This document shows, piece after piece, positions 17,253 to 26,435 of a stretch of 45,835 nt of DNA. The number at the start of each line of letters is the position of its first letter. Position 1 is the stretch's first letter. The translations under genes were made by a program, and so were the position numbers. The stretch is from Clostridiales bacterium. GTDB taxonomy: Bacteria > Bacillota > Clostridia > Oscillospirales > Oscillospiraceae. The notes below the pieces were generated by a model, which did not search any database, had not been told where the DNA came from, and was given only the letters and a program-made list of their open reading frames with translations. Location of the stretch: assembly GCA_004554585.1 (NCBI GenBank), contig SFLH01000014.1:1-45835 (forward strand), in the 5' to 3' direction.

Positions 17253-17281
17253 TTGCAGTAAAATGCAGGCTGTATTATAAC
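17253..17281 (+). promoter_or_regulatory. Candidate promoter of the trmL-glycolysis operon
   Basis: TTGCAG (17253-17258) and TATAAC (17276-17281) are 17 bases apart, 32 bases before the trmL start. No other strong promoter is seen before pgk, so it may drive the whole cluster to the terminator after eno. Confidence 0.5.
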
Positions 17282-17313
17282 GACAGTTTATCAGGATCGA
17301 GGCGACGGATATT

Positions 17314-17868
17314 ATGCTGAATATCGTCCTGGTGGAACCGGAAATTCCCATGAACACCGGCAACATCGCCCGCACCTGCGCCGCTACCCGCAGCCGCCTG
17401 CACCTGGTGCGCCCCCTGGGGTTCGACATCAGTGACCGGGCCGTGAAGCGGGCGGGCCTGGATTATTGGCACATGGTGGATCTGCGGGTCTATGATAATC
17501 TGGAGGACCTGTTCCACAAAAACGACATCACGGACCTTTGGCTGGCCACCACCAAGGCGCCCCAGGACTACACCAAGGCCGCCTTTCGTGAGGGCTGCTG
17601 GCTCTTCTTCGGCAAGGAGACCGCCGGCCTGCCCCAGTGGTTCCGCCAGGCCCATGCCGCCCGCTGCATCCGTATTCCCATGCGGCCGGAAGCCCGTAGC
17701 CTGAACTTGGCAAACTCTGTCGCTGTTTTGACCTATGAGGCTCTCCGCCAGCTGGACTTTCCCCAGCTGAGCGGGCAAGGAGACATGCCAGCTGTGCCGT
17801 CCTCTCTTGCTGGGCAAGCAGCCCCCGCCGACCAGGGGGCCACCCAAACGGCACACCGATCAAAATGA
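17314..17868 (+). CDS. trmL: tRNA (cytidine/uridine-34 2'-O)-methyltransferase
   Basis: The 184-residue protein is a SPOUT-family methyltransferase. It has MLNIVLVEPEIPMNTGNIART at the N-terminus (substrate and SAM loop) and LHLVRPLGF. The C-terminal trefoil-knot SAM motifs are LFFGKETAGLP (about 108-118), CIRIPMRPEARSLNLANSVAV and a final EALRQL helix. The family methylates the wobble ribose of tRNA-Leu. The core ends near residue 150; the last 30 residues are a Gln/Ala/Ser-rich tail not seen in typical members. The start has a weak ribosome site. It is the first gene before pgk, an unusual partner for glycolysis. Confidence 0.9.
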   Translation: MLNIVLVEPEIPMNTGNIARTCAATRSRLHLVRPLGFDISDRAVKRAGLDYWHMVDLRVYDNLEDLFHKNDITDLWLATTKAPQDYTKAAFREGCWLFFGKETAGLPQWFRQAHAARCIRIPMRPEARSLNLANSVAVLTYEALRQLDFPQLSGQGDMPAVPSSLAGQAAPADQGATQTAHRSK

Positions 17869-17888
17869 AAAGAAGGGGCTTTTTTCTG

Positions 17889-19085
17889 ATGAATTATGAC
17901 AAGAAGACCATCCGGGACATTGACGTGTCCGGGAAAAAGATCCTCCTGCGCTGTGACTTCAACGTTCCTCACGACAAGGCCACTGGGGTGATTCACGACG
18001 ACACCCGCATCGTGTCCACCCTGCCCACCATCCGCTATCTGCTGGAGCACAACGCTGCGGTCATCCTTCTCTCCCACATGGGCCGGCCCCATGGACAGTG
18101 GAAGAAGGAGCTGTCCCTCTTCTCCGCCCGGGATCACCTGGAAAAGCTGCTGGGCATCCCGGTTCCCATGACCCAGGACGTGCTGGGCCCCGACACCAAG
18201 GCAAAGTGCGCCGCCCTCCAGCCCGGCCAGGCCGTGCTGGTGGAAAACCTCCGCTTCCGCATCGAGGAGGAAAAGAACGACCCCGACTTCTCCCGGGAGC
18301 TGGCCTCTCTGGCCGACCTCTTTGTCTTTGACGCCTTTGGCGCAGCCCACCGGGCCCACGCCTCCACAGAGGGTGTCTCCCACTACCTCCCCTCCGTGGC
18401 CGGCCTGCTGGTGGAAAAGGAGCTCAACTTCATGGGCAAAGCCCTGGAGAACCCCAAGCGGCCCCTGGTGGCCATTCTGGGCGGCTCCAAGGTCTCCGAC
18501 AAGATCGGCGTGATCAACAACCTGCTGCAGAAGGCGGACACCATCATCATCGGCGGCGGCATGTCCTACACCTTCCAGGTGGCCCGGGGCAAGCAGATCG
18601 GCGCCTCCCTGCTGGATGAGGAGCACGTAGGCTATGCCAAAGAGATGATGGAAAAGGCCCAGCAGCTGGGCGTCAAGCTCCTGCTGCCTCAGGACAACAT
18701 CGCCACCAAGGAGTTTACCGCCGACTCCCAGCCCGTGCTGGTCTCCCCCGACCACTTCCCCGAGGACCTCATGGGCATGGACATCGGCCCGAAGACCATC
18801 GAGGAATTCACCGCCGCCATCCAGGGGGCGGGCACTGTCATCTGGAACGGCCCCATGGGCGTCTTTGAGTTCCCCGCCTTTGCCAAGGGGACCAACGCCG
18901 TGGCCGCCGCCATGGCCCAGCAGGCCGACGCCATCACCATCGTCGGCGGCGGCGACTCGGCCTCCGCCGTGGAAAAGAGCGGCCAGGCCGCCAAGTTCAC
19001 CCACATCTCCACCGGCGGCGGCGCCTCCCTGGAGTTCCTGGAAGGGCTGGTTTTGCCCGGCATCGCCTGTCTGGCAGACAAGTAA
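17889..19085 (+). CDS. pgk: Phosphoglycerate kinase
   Basis: The start is the ATG of MNYDKKTIRDIDVSGKK; GAAGGGG lies upstream, and an earlier ATG in frame is too close to the end of trmL. The protein (398 residues) has the expected RCDFNVP substrate loop, HMGRPHG and FDAFGAAHRAHAS. The C-terminal domain has LGGSKVSDKIGVI and the nucleotide loop GGGDSASAVEK, then STGGGASLEFLEG. It transfers phosphate from 1,3-bisphosphoglycerate to ADP. The gene is 20 bases after trmL and 21 bases before tpiA. Confidence 0.97.
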   Translation: MNYDKKTIRDIDVSGKKILLRCDFNVPHDKATGVIHDDTRIVSTLPTIRYLLEHNAAVILLSHMGRPHGQWKKELSLFSARDHLEKLLGIPVPMTQDVLGPDTKAKCAALQPGQAVLVENLRFRIEEEKNDPDFSRELASLADLFVFDAFGAAHRAHASTEGVSHYLPSVAGLLVEKELNFMGKALENPKRPLVAILGGSKVSDKIGVINNLLQKADTIIIGGGMSYTFQVARGKQIGASLLDEEHVGYAKEMMEKAQQLGVKLLLPQDNIATKEFTADSQPVLVSPDHFPEDLMGMDIGPKTIEEFTAAIQGAGTVIWNGPMGVFEFPAFAKGTNAVAAAMAQQADAITIVGGGDSASAVEKSGQAAKFTHISTGGGASLEFLEGLVLPGIACLADK

Positions 19086-19106
19086 GGGCCGAAGGAGCCA
19101 ACGCCC

Positions 19107-19886
19107 ATGAACAGAAAATATCGGAAAACCATCATCGCTGGCAACTGGAAGATGCACAAGACCCCCGGGGAGACCAAGGTCTTTGCGGAAAAGCTCAAAG
19201 CCGCCCTCCCCCGGGTCAAGCGGTGTAGCATCGTGCTGTGCGTGCCCTATGTGGACATTCCCGCCGCCGTTAAGATCCTCAAGGACAGCCGGGTGGCGGT
19301 GGGCGCGCAAAATCTCCACTGGGAGAGTGCAGGCCCGTACACCGGGGAGATTTCTGCCGCCATGCTGGCCGACCTGGACGTCAAGTACGTCATCATCGGC
19401 CACAGCGAACGCCGGGAGCATTTTGGCGAGAGCGACCTGATTGTCAACAAAAAGCTCCACGCCGCCCTGGATGCCGGCCTGCGCCCCATCCTGTGTGTGG
19501 GCGAGGACCTGGAGCAGCGAAACCTGGGGGTGACCCTGGAGTTCATCTCCTATCAGCTCAAGGCCGCCCTGGCTGGGGTGACCCCCGAGGCCATGCGCCG
19601 GGTGATCATCGCCTATGAGCCCATCTGGGCCATCGGCACCGGCAACACCGCCACCCCAGAGCAGGCCGGCGAGGTTTGCTCCGCCATCCGGGGGGTTCTG
19701 CGCAAGCTCTACGGCGCCCGCATTGCCCGCTCCACCACCATCCAGTACGGCGGCTCCATGAACGAGACCAACGCCGAGGCCCTGCTGCGGCAGGAGGATG
19801 TGGACGGCGGACTCATCGGTACCGCCTCCCTGAATCTGGAGAAATTCCTGCAGATCATTCTCACTGCCAACCAAGACGCCGTATAA
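19107..19886 (+). CDS. tpiA: Triosephosphate isomerase
   Basis: The 259-residue TIM-barrel enzyme interconverts dihydroxyacetone phosphate and glyceraldehyde-3-phosphate. Catalytic signatures are NWKMHK with the active-site Lys near residue 15, IGHSERR with His at about 98, and AYEPIWAIGTG with the catalytic Glu at about 172. The phosphate loop YGGSMNETNA precedes VDGGLIGTASL. AAGGAG precedes the ATG. It lies between pgk and gpmI in the operon. Confidence 0.97.
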   Translation: MNRKYRKTIIAGNWKMHKTPGETKVFAEKLKAALPRVKRCSIVLCVPYVDIPAAVKILKDSRVAVGAQNLHWESAGPYTGEISAAMLADLDVKYVIIGHSERREHFGESDLIVNKKLHAALDAGLRPILCVGEDLEQRNLGVTLEFISYQLKAALAGVTPEAMRRVIIAYEPIWAIGTGNTATPEQAGEVCSAIRGVLRKLYGARIARSTTIQYGGSMNETNAEALLRQEDVDGGLIGTASLNLEKFLQIILTANQDAV

Positions 19887-19926
19887 CCCATCGGAGCAGA
19901 CGCTCCGGGAACCGAGGGAAAGGTTT

Positions 19927-21441
19927 ATGAAAACACCGACAACACTGATCATCATGGATGGGTTTGCCCTGGGCGACGACATCCCGGGCAACGCGGTACA
20001 GACCGCGGCGACCCCGCATCTGGACTATCTCTTCTCCCAGTACCCCTTCTGCCAGCTGGAGGCCTCCGGCCTGGACGTGGGCCTGCCCGACGGCCAAATG
20101 GGGAACAGCGAGGTGGGACACACCAACATCGGCGCCGGCCGCGTGGTTTTTCAGGACCTGCCCAAAATCAGCCACGCCATCGAGGATGGCACCTTTTTCG
20201 AAAACCCTGCTTATCTTGCGGCCATTCAGGCCTGCAAAGAGAACCAGCGCGCCCTGCATCTCATGGGCCTGCTCTCGGACGGCGGGGTGCACAGCCACAT
20301 CACCCATCTGTTCGCCTTGCTGGAGCTGGCCAAGCGTCACGGTTTGGAGCAGCTCTATATTCACGTCTTTTTGGACGGCCGGGACGTCTCCCCCACCTCG
20401 GGGAAAGGATATGTCCAGCAGCTCCAGGAGAAACTGGCGGAAGTGGGCGTCGGGCAGATCGCCGACGTGATGGGCCGCTATTACGCCATGGACCGGGACA
20501 GCCGGTGGAACCGCCTGCAGCGGGCCTACGACGCCGTGGCCAACGGGGAAGGTCCCGCGGCCGCCGATCCCCTGGCGGCCATCCAGGCCTCCTACGACGC
20601 CGGGATCACGGACGAGTTCATGGAACCGGTGGTCTGCTGCCCCCAGGGGCACCTGCAGGCCGGGGACAGCGTGATCTTTTACAACTTCCGCCCCGACCGG
20701 GCCCGGGAGCTCACCCGTGCGCTGGTAGACCCCGACTTTGACAAGATCAAGCGCAAGCAGGGCTTCTTCCCTCTGCACTTTGTCTGCACCACCGAGTATG
20801 ACGCCGCCATGCCCAACGTCTCTGTGGCCTTTCCCCACGAGCCCTTAAAAAACATTTTTGGCGAATACTTAAGCCAGCTGGGCATGACCCAGCTGCGCAT
20901 CGCCGAGACGGAGAAGTACGCCCACGTAACCTTCTTCTTCAACGGCGGCCAGGAGGCCGTCTTCCCTGGGGAGGACCGGTGCCTCATCCCCTCCCCCAAG
21001 GTGCCCACCTACGACCGCAAGCCGGAGATGAGCGCCCCCGCCGTCACCGACGAGGCCATCCGCCGGATTGAGAGTGGCAAGTATGACGTGATCATCCTCA
21101 ACTTCGCCAACTGCGACATGGTGGGCCACACTGGTGTCTTTGAAGCCGCCGTGGAAGCGGTGGAGACCGTGGACAACTGCGTGGCCCGGGTGGTCAAGGC
21201 CACCACCGGCATGGGGGGCGTGGCCCTCATCACCGCCGACCACGGCAACGCCGAGCAGATGCTGGACGCCGACGGCCAGCCCTTCACCGCCCACACCACC
21301 AACCCGGTCCCCTTCTGCATTGTGGGCGCCTCCGTGCGCCTGCGGGACGGCCGCCTGGCGGACATCGCCCCCACCATGCTGGACCTCATGGGTCTGAACC
21401 AGCCGGAAGAGATGGACGGCAAAACTCTCATCCTCAACTAA
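19927..21441 (+). CDS. gpmI: 2,3-bisphosphoglycerate-independent phosphoglycerate mutase
   Basis: The 504-residue protein is the manganese-dependent mutase typical of spore formers. It has MDGFALGDD at the N-terminus with metal-binding Asp11, the phosphoserine site at Ser61 in MGNSEVGHTNIGAGR, HLFALLELAK, and HVFLDGRDVSPTSG. The C-terminal metal site has NFANCDMVGHTG and ADHGNAEQM. It interconverts 3- and 2-phosphoglycerate. In Bacillus the manganese and pH dependence of this enzyme helps keep 3-PGA stored in spores; whether this holds here is inference. GGGAAAGG is the ribosome site. Confidence 0.97.
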   Translation: MKTPTTLIIMDGFALGDDIPGNAVQTAATPHLDYLFSQYPFCQLEASGLDVGLPDGQMGNSEVGHTNIGAGRVVFQDLPKISHAIEDGTFFENPAYLAAIQACKENQRALHLMGLLSDGGVHSHITHLFALLELAKRHGLEQLYIHVFLDGRDVSPTSGKGYVQQLQEKLAEVGVGQIADVMGRYYAMDRDSRWNRLQRAYDAVANGEGPAAADPLAAIQASYDAGITDEFMEPVVCCPQGHLQAGDSVIFYNFRPDRARELTRALVDPDFDKIKRKQGFFPLHFVCTTEYDAAMPNVSVAFPHEPLKNIFGEYLSQLGMTQLRIAETEKYAHVTFFFNGGQEAVFPGEDRCLIPSPKVPTYDRKPEMSAPAVTDEAIRRIESGKYDVIILNFANCDMVGHTGVFEAAVEAVETVDNCVARVVKATTGMGGVALITADHGNAEQMLDADGQPFTAHTTNPVPFCIVGASVRLRDGRLADIAPTMLDLMGLNQPEEMDGKTLILN

Positions 21442-21497
21442 CCGGTCTGACGGGGACCGGTTTTTGGGAAACCACTGCACAAAAGGAGCGTATGAAC

Positions 21498-22805
21498 ATG
21501 AAGCAGATGATGGAAATCGTTGACGTTCTGGGCCGGGAGATCCTGGACTCCCGGGGCAACCCCACCGTAGAAGTGGAGGTCTACCTGGACGACGGCACCA
21601 TGGGCCGGGCCGCCGTTCCCTCCGGCGCCTCTACCGGCGTGTATGAGGCCTGCGAGCTGCGGGACGGGGATAAGGAGCGTTACCTGGGCAAGGGTGTGAC
21701 CCAGGCGGTGGACTACGTGAACACGGAGATCGCCGAGGCGCTCATCGGCCTGAATGCCCTGGACCAGACTTACATCGACAAACTCCTGCTGGAGCTGGAC
21801 GGCACCCACAACAAGAGCCGCCTGGGCGCCAACGCCATCCTGGGCGCCTCTCTGGCCTGCGCCAAGGCCGCCAGCGAGTGTCTGGGTCTGCCTCTGTACG
21901 CTTATCTGGGCGGCGTGAACGCCAAGACCCTGCCCGTGCCCATGATGAACATCCTCAACGGTGGGGCACACGCCACCAACAACGTGGATATCCAGGAGTT
22001 CATGGTCATGCCCGTGGGGGCCAAGAGCTGGAAGGAGGCCCTGCGCATGTGTGCCGAGGTCTTCCATACCCTCAAGACCGTCCTGAAGGAAAACGGCACT
22101 CCCGCCGCCGGTGTGGGCGACGAGGGTGGCTATGCCCCCAACCTGAAGAAGGACGAGGACGCCCTGAAGGCCATTGTGGCCGCCATCGAGGCCGCCGGCT
22201 ACAAGCCCTACGACGACTTCATGATCGCCATCGACGCGGCCACCTCCGAGTGGTACAACGAGGAGACCGGCTGCTATGACCTGCCCAAGGCCAAGAAGAC
22301 CATGACCCGCCAGCAGCTGGTGAACATGTGGAAGAAGTTTGCCGACAACTATCCCATCCTCTCCCTGGAGGACGGCATGGGCGAGAACGACTGGGAGGGC
22401 TGGGCCCTGCTGACCAAGACCCTGGGCAGCCGCCTGCAGCTGGTGGGCGACGACCTGTTTGTCACCAATACCGAACGGCTGAAGACGGGCATCGAGAAGG
22501 GCGTGGCCAACGCCATCCTCATCAAGGTCAATCAGATCGGCACCCTCACCGAGACCCTGGACGCCATCCAGATGGCCAACCGAGCCGGCTACACCGCCGT
22601 CATCTCCCACCGCTCCGGGGAGACCGAGGACACCACCATCGCCGACCTGGCCGTGGCCCTCAACGCTGGCCAGATCAAAACCGGCGCCCCCAGCCGCACC
22701 GACCGGGTGGCCAAGTACAACCAGCTGCTGCGCATCGAGGAAGAGCTGGACGAGGTGGCCCAGTTCCCCGGCAAGGCTGCCTTCTTCAATCTGAACCTGA
22801 ACTGA
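21498..22805 (+). CDS. eno: Enolase
   Basis: Two near ATGs exist, at 21492 and 21498. The second is better spaced from AAAAGGAG, so I use it; the difference is two residues (435 or 437 in total). Family motifs include EILDSRGNPTVEVEV, PSGASTGVYEA, KSRLGANAILGASLA, GDEGGYAPN, SLEDGMGENDWEGW with metal-ligand acids, KVNQIGTLTET with the catalytic Lys, and SHRSGETEDT. It dehydrates 2-phosphoglycerate to phosphoenolpyruvate and is the last gene of the operon before a strong terminator. Confidence 0.97.
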   Translation: MKQMMEIVDVLGREILDSRGNPTVEVEVYLDDGTMGRAAVPSGASTGVYEACELRDGDKERYLGKGVTQAVDYVNTEIAEALIGLNALDQTYIDKLLLELDGTHNKSRLGANAILGASLACAKAASECLGLPLYAYLGGVNAKTLPVPMMNILNGGAHATNNVDIQEFMVMPVGAKSWKEALRMCAEVFHTLKTVLKENGTPAAGVGDEGGYAPNLKKDEDALKAIVAAIEAAGYKPYDDFMIAIDAATSEWYNEETGCYDLPKAKKTMTRQQLVNMWKKFADNYPILSLEDGMGENDWEGWALLTKTLGSRLQLVGDDLFVTNTERLKTGIEKGVANAILIKVNQIGTLTETLDAIQMANRAGYTAVISHRSGETEDTTIADLAVALNAGQIKTGAPSRTDRVAKYNQLLRIEEELDEVAQFPGKAAFFNLNLN

Positions 22806-22818
22806 TCTTCGCCCCTCT

Positions 22819-22856
22819 CGCCCGGGCCGGTGGAACCGCTGGCCCGGGCGTTTTTT
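22819..22856 (+). terminator. Terminator of the glycolysis operon
   Basis: CGCCCGGGCC (22819-22828) pairs with GGCCCGGGCG (22841-22850), with an extended inner stem, followed by TTTTTT. It begins 13 bases after the eno stop. Confidence 0.92.
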
Positions 22857-22887
22857 GTCCGGCAGGGGCAAAATCCCCCCCTTTTGC

Positions 22888-22916
22888 TGGACATTCACCG
22901 GAATTTGTGCGATACT
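22888..22916 (+). promoter_or_regulatory. Candidate promoter of the C39/SLH protein gene
   Basis: TGGACA (22888-22893) and GATACT (22911-22916) are 17 bases apart and about 55 bases precede the GTG start. Confidence 0.45.
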
Positions 22917-22970
22917 AAATTGTAACCCTTTCCCTTATCCCCGATTTTCCGCAAAAGGAGGAATTCTGCT

Positions 22971-24713
22971 GTGAAGAAAACCCGCATCGTCTCCGCCGCT
23001 CTGACCCTAGCGCTCCTATTGAGCTTGGCAGCCGTTCCCCTGGCCAGCGCTGCGGTGACCTCCACCTACCAAGGCAAAACCTACAGCACCGACTACACCA
23101 CTTGGCGCCAGGGAGACCCCGCCTGGGGCAACACCGCCTTGGGGGATGTGCACACCATGGCCGGCTCCGGCTGCCTGGTCTCCTCCATCGCCACCCTCAT
23201 GTGCCACTCGGGAGCCTACAATCCTGCCTCCCTCAACCCCGGCTCCCTGCGGGACTGGCTGGACGCCAAAGGTTACATCAGCCACAGCTCTGACCGCTAT
23301 CAGGATGCCCTGCTCTCCTTTGGTCTGATCACCAAGTACTCCTCTCCCCGGTTCTACTTCGTCAATCAGACCTTCTTCTCCACCTCCACACCCCTGACCG
23401 ACGTGGTGTCCAAAATCAACAACCTCCTGAACCAGGGCTACTACGTCATCGCCCGGGTGAAGAACAGCGGCCACTTTGTGGCCGTGGCCAATACCATCTC
23501 CGGCGACGCCCGGCTCTACGATCCCGGCGCGGCCTCCAAGTCCCTGCTGTCGGCCTACGACGGCACCATCGGGGGACTCATCTACTTTAAGGCCGACCTG
23601 AACGGAAAGGACACCATCCTCAACGAAATCGTCCAGCCCAGCACCCCCGAGGTCAGCAAGCTCTCTGCCACTTACGGCACAAAGGACCGAATCACCGTCA
23701 CCTGGAGCCCCTGCACCATGACCACCCACTACAACATCTACGTGGATCAGCAGCTGGAGGACGGTACCTGGAAGGAAAACCTCAAGACCTACTTCTACGT
23801 CGAGTCTCCCTTTAAGGTCGAATACCTGCCCGAAGGGACCTATCGCCTGAAGGTCCAGTCCACCAACTCCAGCAACTGGTCTTACGCCAACTCCGCCTAT
23901 CAGACCTTCACCGTGAAGGAGGGCGTGCTCACCCTCACCTACAACGCCAACGGTGGCACCGTCTCCCCCGGCGCAGAGCTGGTGTCGGTCACCGATGTCT
24001 ATGACCTGCCCACGCCAAAGCGCAGCGACGCCGCCTTCCTGGGCTGGTACACCTCCGAAGGACAGGAGCTGGTCACCAACGGCACCGCCATGAAGAGCAC
24101 CTACGGCCACACTCTGGTTGCCAAATGGGACACCAGCGGCCACAGCTTAGTGCGGACGCTGGACTATAAGGACAGCTTTAAAGACGTCTCCAAGAACGCC
24201 TGGTACTACGACAACATCGCCGCCTCCTACGAGTACGGCCTGATGAACGGCATTGAGTCGGATAAGTTCGCCCCGGACAAGCAGGTCTCCGCCGCCCAGG
24301 CCATCACCCTGGCCGCCCGCCTGCGGAAGCTCTACCTCACCGGCGACGGCACCTTTGCCGCCTCCAGCCCCTGGTACCAGTCCTATGTGGACTATGCCAT
24401 CAGCCAGAAGATCATCTCCTCCCAGCCCAGCGACATGAATGCCGCTTTGACCCGGCAGGAGTTCGGCTCCATCCTCGCCAACGCCTTCCCCGATTCCGCC
24501 CTGCCGGTCGTCAACAACGTGCCTGACGGCGCCATCCCCGACGTCTATCGGTCGGACACGGGGATCTACAAGCTCTACCGGGCGGGCATTCTGGGGGGCA
24601 ACGATGCCGCCGGTACCTTCCGGCCCAACGCCCCCATTACCCGGGCAGAAGCCGCCTCGGTGCTGGTGCGCATGGCCGATCCCAACCTGCGCCTGCTCTT
24701 TGACTTGAGCTAA
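22971..24713 (+). CDS. Secreted C39-like peptidase-fold protein with fibronectin/InlB-like modules and SLH repeats
   Basis: The start is GTG after AAAAGGAGGAA. The 580-residue protein has a signal peptide (residues 1-27, cleaved near ASAA). Residues about 40-200 form a C39-like papain fold: WRQGDPAWGN, Cys68 in AGSGCLVSSIATL, His near 165 in NSGHFVAV, and ARLYDPG. Residues about 215-325 resemble a fibronectin type III module. Residues about 328-390 form an InlB-type repeat (TLTYNANGGTVSPG to GWYTSEGQ). The end carries SLH motifs (FKDVSKNAWYYDNIAASYEYG and FRPNAPITRAEAASVLVRM). It is probably a surface-anchored cysteine peptidase or peptide-binding protein; the substrate is unknown. Confidence 0.85.
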   Translation: MKKTRIVSAALTLALLLSLAAVPLASAAVTSTYQGKTYSTDYTTWRQGDPAWGNTALGDVHTMAGSGCLVSSIATLMCHSGAYNPASLNPGSLRDWLDAKGYISHSSDRYQDALLSFGLITKYSSPRFYFVNQTFFSTSTPLTDVVSKINNLLNQGYYVIARVKNSGHFVAVANTISGDARLYDPGAASKSLLSAYDGTIGGLIYFKADLNGKDTILNEIVQPSTPEVSKLSATYGTKDRITVTWSPCTMTTHYNIYVDQQLEDGTWKENLKTYFYVESPFKVEYLPEGTYRLKVQSTNSSNWSYANSAYQTFTVKEGVLTLTYNANGGTVSPGAELVSVTDVYDLPTPKRSDAAFLGWYTSEGQELVTNGTAMKSTYGHTLVAKWDTSGHSLVRTLDYKDSFKDVSKNAWYYDNIAASYEYGLMNGIESDKFAPDKQVSAAQAITLAARLRKLYLTGDGTFAASSPWYQSYVDYAISQKIISSQPSDMNAALTRQEFGSILANAFPDSALPVVNNVPDGAIPDVYRSDTGIYKLYRAGILGGNDAAGTFRPNAPITRAEAASVLVRMADPNLRLLFDLS

Positions 24714-24730
24714 CGCCCCTGCCAGAGACA

Positions 24731-24766
24731 AAAATCCCCCGGACAGCCGCGGCTGTCCGGGGGATT
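24731..24766. terminator. Long palindromic terminator between convergent genes
   Basis: A 17-bp perfect palindromic arm pair (24733-24749 with 24750-24766) lies between the convergent SLH gene and yebC. It is flanked by AAAA on the plus-strand left side, giving a T-tract on minus, so it is a stronger terminator for yebC than for the plus gene. Confidence 0.75.
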
Positions 24767-24793
24767 CGCTTTGTCTCATCGCTGTCGAGCAGC

Positions 24794-25528
24794 TTACTCC
24801 TGCTCCCAGTTGTGATACACATTTTGCACATCGTCGTTGTCTTCCAGGGAATCGATGAGCTTCTCCATGTTCTTGATGTCTCCGGCGTCGGTGAGCTTGA
24901 CGTAGTTCTGGGGGACCATCTCCACCTGGGCGGAGGCAGGCACATAGCCCTTGGCCTCCAGGGCAGAAGCCACCTTGCCGCAGTCGTCAGGATCGGTGTA
25001 GATGGTAAAGCAGTTCTCTTCCGGCTCGAAGTCCGCCGCACCGCAGTCCAGGGCATCCATCATGACGGTGTCCTCGTCCAGGTCGCCGTCCTCGTTGTCC
25101 AGGATGATCACGCCCTTGCGGTCAAAGGACCAGGACACGCAGCCGGTGGCGCCCAGGCCCTTGCCGAACTTGTCCAGCAGGTGGCGCACTTCGGGGGCGG
25201 TGCGCTGGCGGTTGTCGGTGAGGGCCTCCACGATGACGGCCACGCCGTTGGGGCCATAGCCCTCGTAGACCACGCTCTCGTAGTTGTCGGTGTTGCCGGC
25301 GCCCAGGGCCTTGTCGATGGTGCGCTTGATGTTGTCGTTGGGCATGTTCACGGCCTTGGCCTTGGCAATGACGGTGGCCAGGCGGGAGTTGTTGTTGGGG
25401 TCGCCGGAGCCGCCGGTCTTGACGGCCACGATGATCTCCTTGGCGATCTTGGTGAAGGCGGCGCTGCGCTTGGCATCCGCTGCCCCCTTGGTCTTCTGAA
25501 TGTTATGCCATTTGGAATGTCCTGACAT
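24794..25528 (-). CDS. yebC: YebC/PmpR family protein (TACO1-like)
   Basis: The 244-residue protein has the invariant N-terminus MSGHSKWHNIQKTKGAADAK, followed by the three-domain YebC fold with SRLATVIAKAKAVNMPNDNI, YEGYGPNGVAVIVEALTDNR and GATGCVSWSFDRKG. These proteins have been described as transcription regulators. More recent work links the family to relief of ribosome stalling at proline stretches, so a translation role is plausible. It stands alone with its own promoter. Confidence 0.95.
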   Translation of the reverse strand: MSGHSKWHNIQKTKGAADAKRSAAFTKIAKEIIVAVKTGGSGDPNNNSRLATVIAKAKAVNMPNDNIKRTIDKALGAGNTDNYESVVYEGYGPNGVAVIVEALTDNRQRTAPEVRHLLDKFGKGLGATGCVSWSFDRKGVIILDNEDGDLDEDTVMMDALDCGAADFEPEENCFTIYTDPDDCGKVASALEAKGYVPASAQVEMVPQNYVKLTDAGDIKNMEKLIDSLEDNDDVQNVYHNWEQE

Positions 25529-25598
25529 CGGTATCGTTCCCTTCTATCATAAGAATGATGGGAGCCGCTTCGGTCCCCATCTGTATCGTTGCGAAGCA

Positions 25599-25627
25599 AT
25601 TTTATCACAGGAGAGCGCCCTTGACAA
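25599..25627 (-). promoter_or_regulatory. Promoter of yebC
   Basis: On the minus strand TTGTCA (25622-25627) and TAAAAT (25599-25604) are 17 bases apart. They lie in the 109-base gap after nif3, about 70 bases before the yebC start. Confidence 0.7.
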
Positions 25628-25637
25628 GGCTTCTCCC

Positions 25638-26435
25638 TTATAAATATTGGAAAACCTCCCCCTGGCGCTCGGAAACCAGCACTTCCAGACCGGGAAAGGC
25701 CTCCCACACCCAGCGGGCCAGGGTGGGACAGACCACCGCCTCGGTGGAGTAGTGGCCGGCGTCCAGGAGATTGATGCCCAGGGCGCGGGCCTCCAGGTAC
25801 AGATCGTGCTTGAGGTCCGCGGTGAGGAAGGTGTCGCAGCCCATGGCCTTCACCAGGGGCAGCATGCTTCCGCAGGCACCTCCCCCCACGGCCACCCGCT
25901 GGACCGCCCGCCCAGCGTCCATGGCCCGCAGGCCCGTCAGGCCCAGGCCTTCCTTCACCCGGCGGGCAAAGTCCGCCAAGGGCATGGGGCCGTCAGGCAG
26001 ATTCCCCACCCGGCCGATGCCGTAGGGGGTGCCGTCCTCGTCGGTGCCCATCTCCTCCAGGGGGACAGTGTCCTCCAGGCCCACTCTCCTGGCCAGCTGG
26101 GTGTTCACGCCCCCCTCCGCCGCGTCCAGGTTGGTGTGAGCACAGATGGCCGCAATGCCGTGCTCAATGAGGGCGAGCAAGTTCCGTCCCGTGGTGGTGG
26201 CGTCTGTGACCTGGCCAATGGTTCCCCAGATCACCGGGTGGTGGGCCAGGATCAGCTGGCAGCCCTTGTCCGCCGCCTCCTGGATTACCGCCGGGGTGAT
26301 GTCCAGGGCCACCAGCACCCGGGTCACTTCTCGGTCCCCGCGGCCCACCAGAAAGCCTGCGTTGTCAAAGTCCATCTGGGTGCGGAAGGGCGCCTTCCCA
26401 TCCAGCAAGTTGTAGATCTCTGTTACCGTTGCCAT
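25638..26435 (-). CDS. Nif3-like dinuclear metal centre protein
   Basis: The start is the ATG at 26435 (MATVTEIYNLLDGKAPF) with AGAGGAGTGG upstream; the longer frame adds about 100 Gly/Pro/Arg residues that shadow trmK. The 265-residue protein is the short Nif3/YqfO form without the inserted CutA-like domain. Metal-binding motifs are LAHHPVIW at about 64, AHTNLDAAEGGVN at about 95, and the C-terminal DAGHYSTEAVV. It is annotated in databases as GTP cyclohydrolase 1 type 2 homologue, but the biological reaction is not settled. It overlaps trmK by 13 bases, a conserved Firmicutes pairing. Confidence 0.92.
   Translation of the reverse strand: MATVTEIYNLLDGKAPFRTQMDFDNAGFLVGRGDREVTRVLVALDITPAVIQEAADKGCQLILAHHPVIWGTIGQVTDATTTGRNLLALIEHGIAAICAHTNLDAAEGGVNTQLARRVGLEDTVPLEEMGTDEDGTPYGIGRVGNLPDGPMPLADFARRVKEGLGLTGLRAMDAGRAVQRVAVGGGACGSMLPLVKAMGCDTFLTADLKHDLYLEARALGINLLDAGHYSTEAVVCPTLARWVWEAFPGLEVLVSERQGEVFQYL

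Noticed and set aside
17733..19991. 752-codon open frame on the minus strand
   Set aside because: It is antisense to pgk and tpiA, whose motifs are certain; the product is low-complexity Gly/His-rich.
21438..22898. 486-codon open frame on the minus strand
   Set aside because: It is antisense to eno and a by-product of GC-rich third positions.
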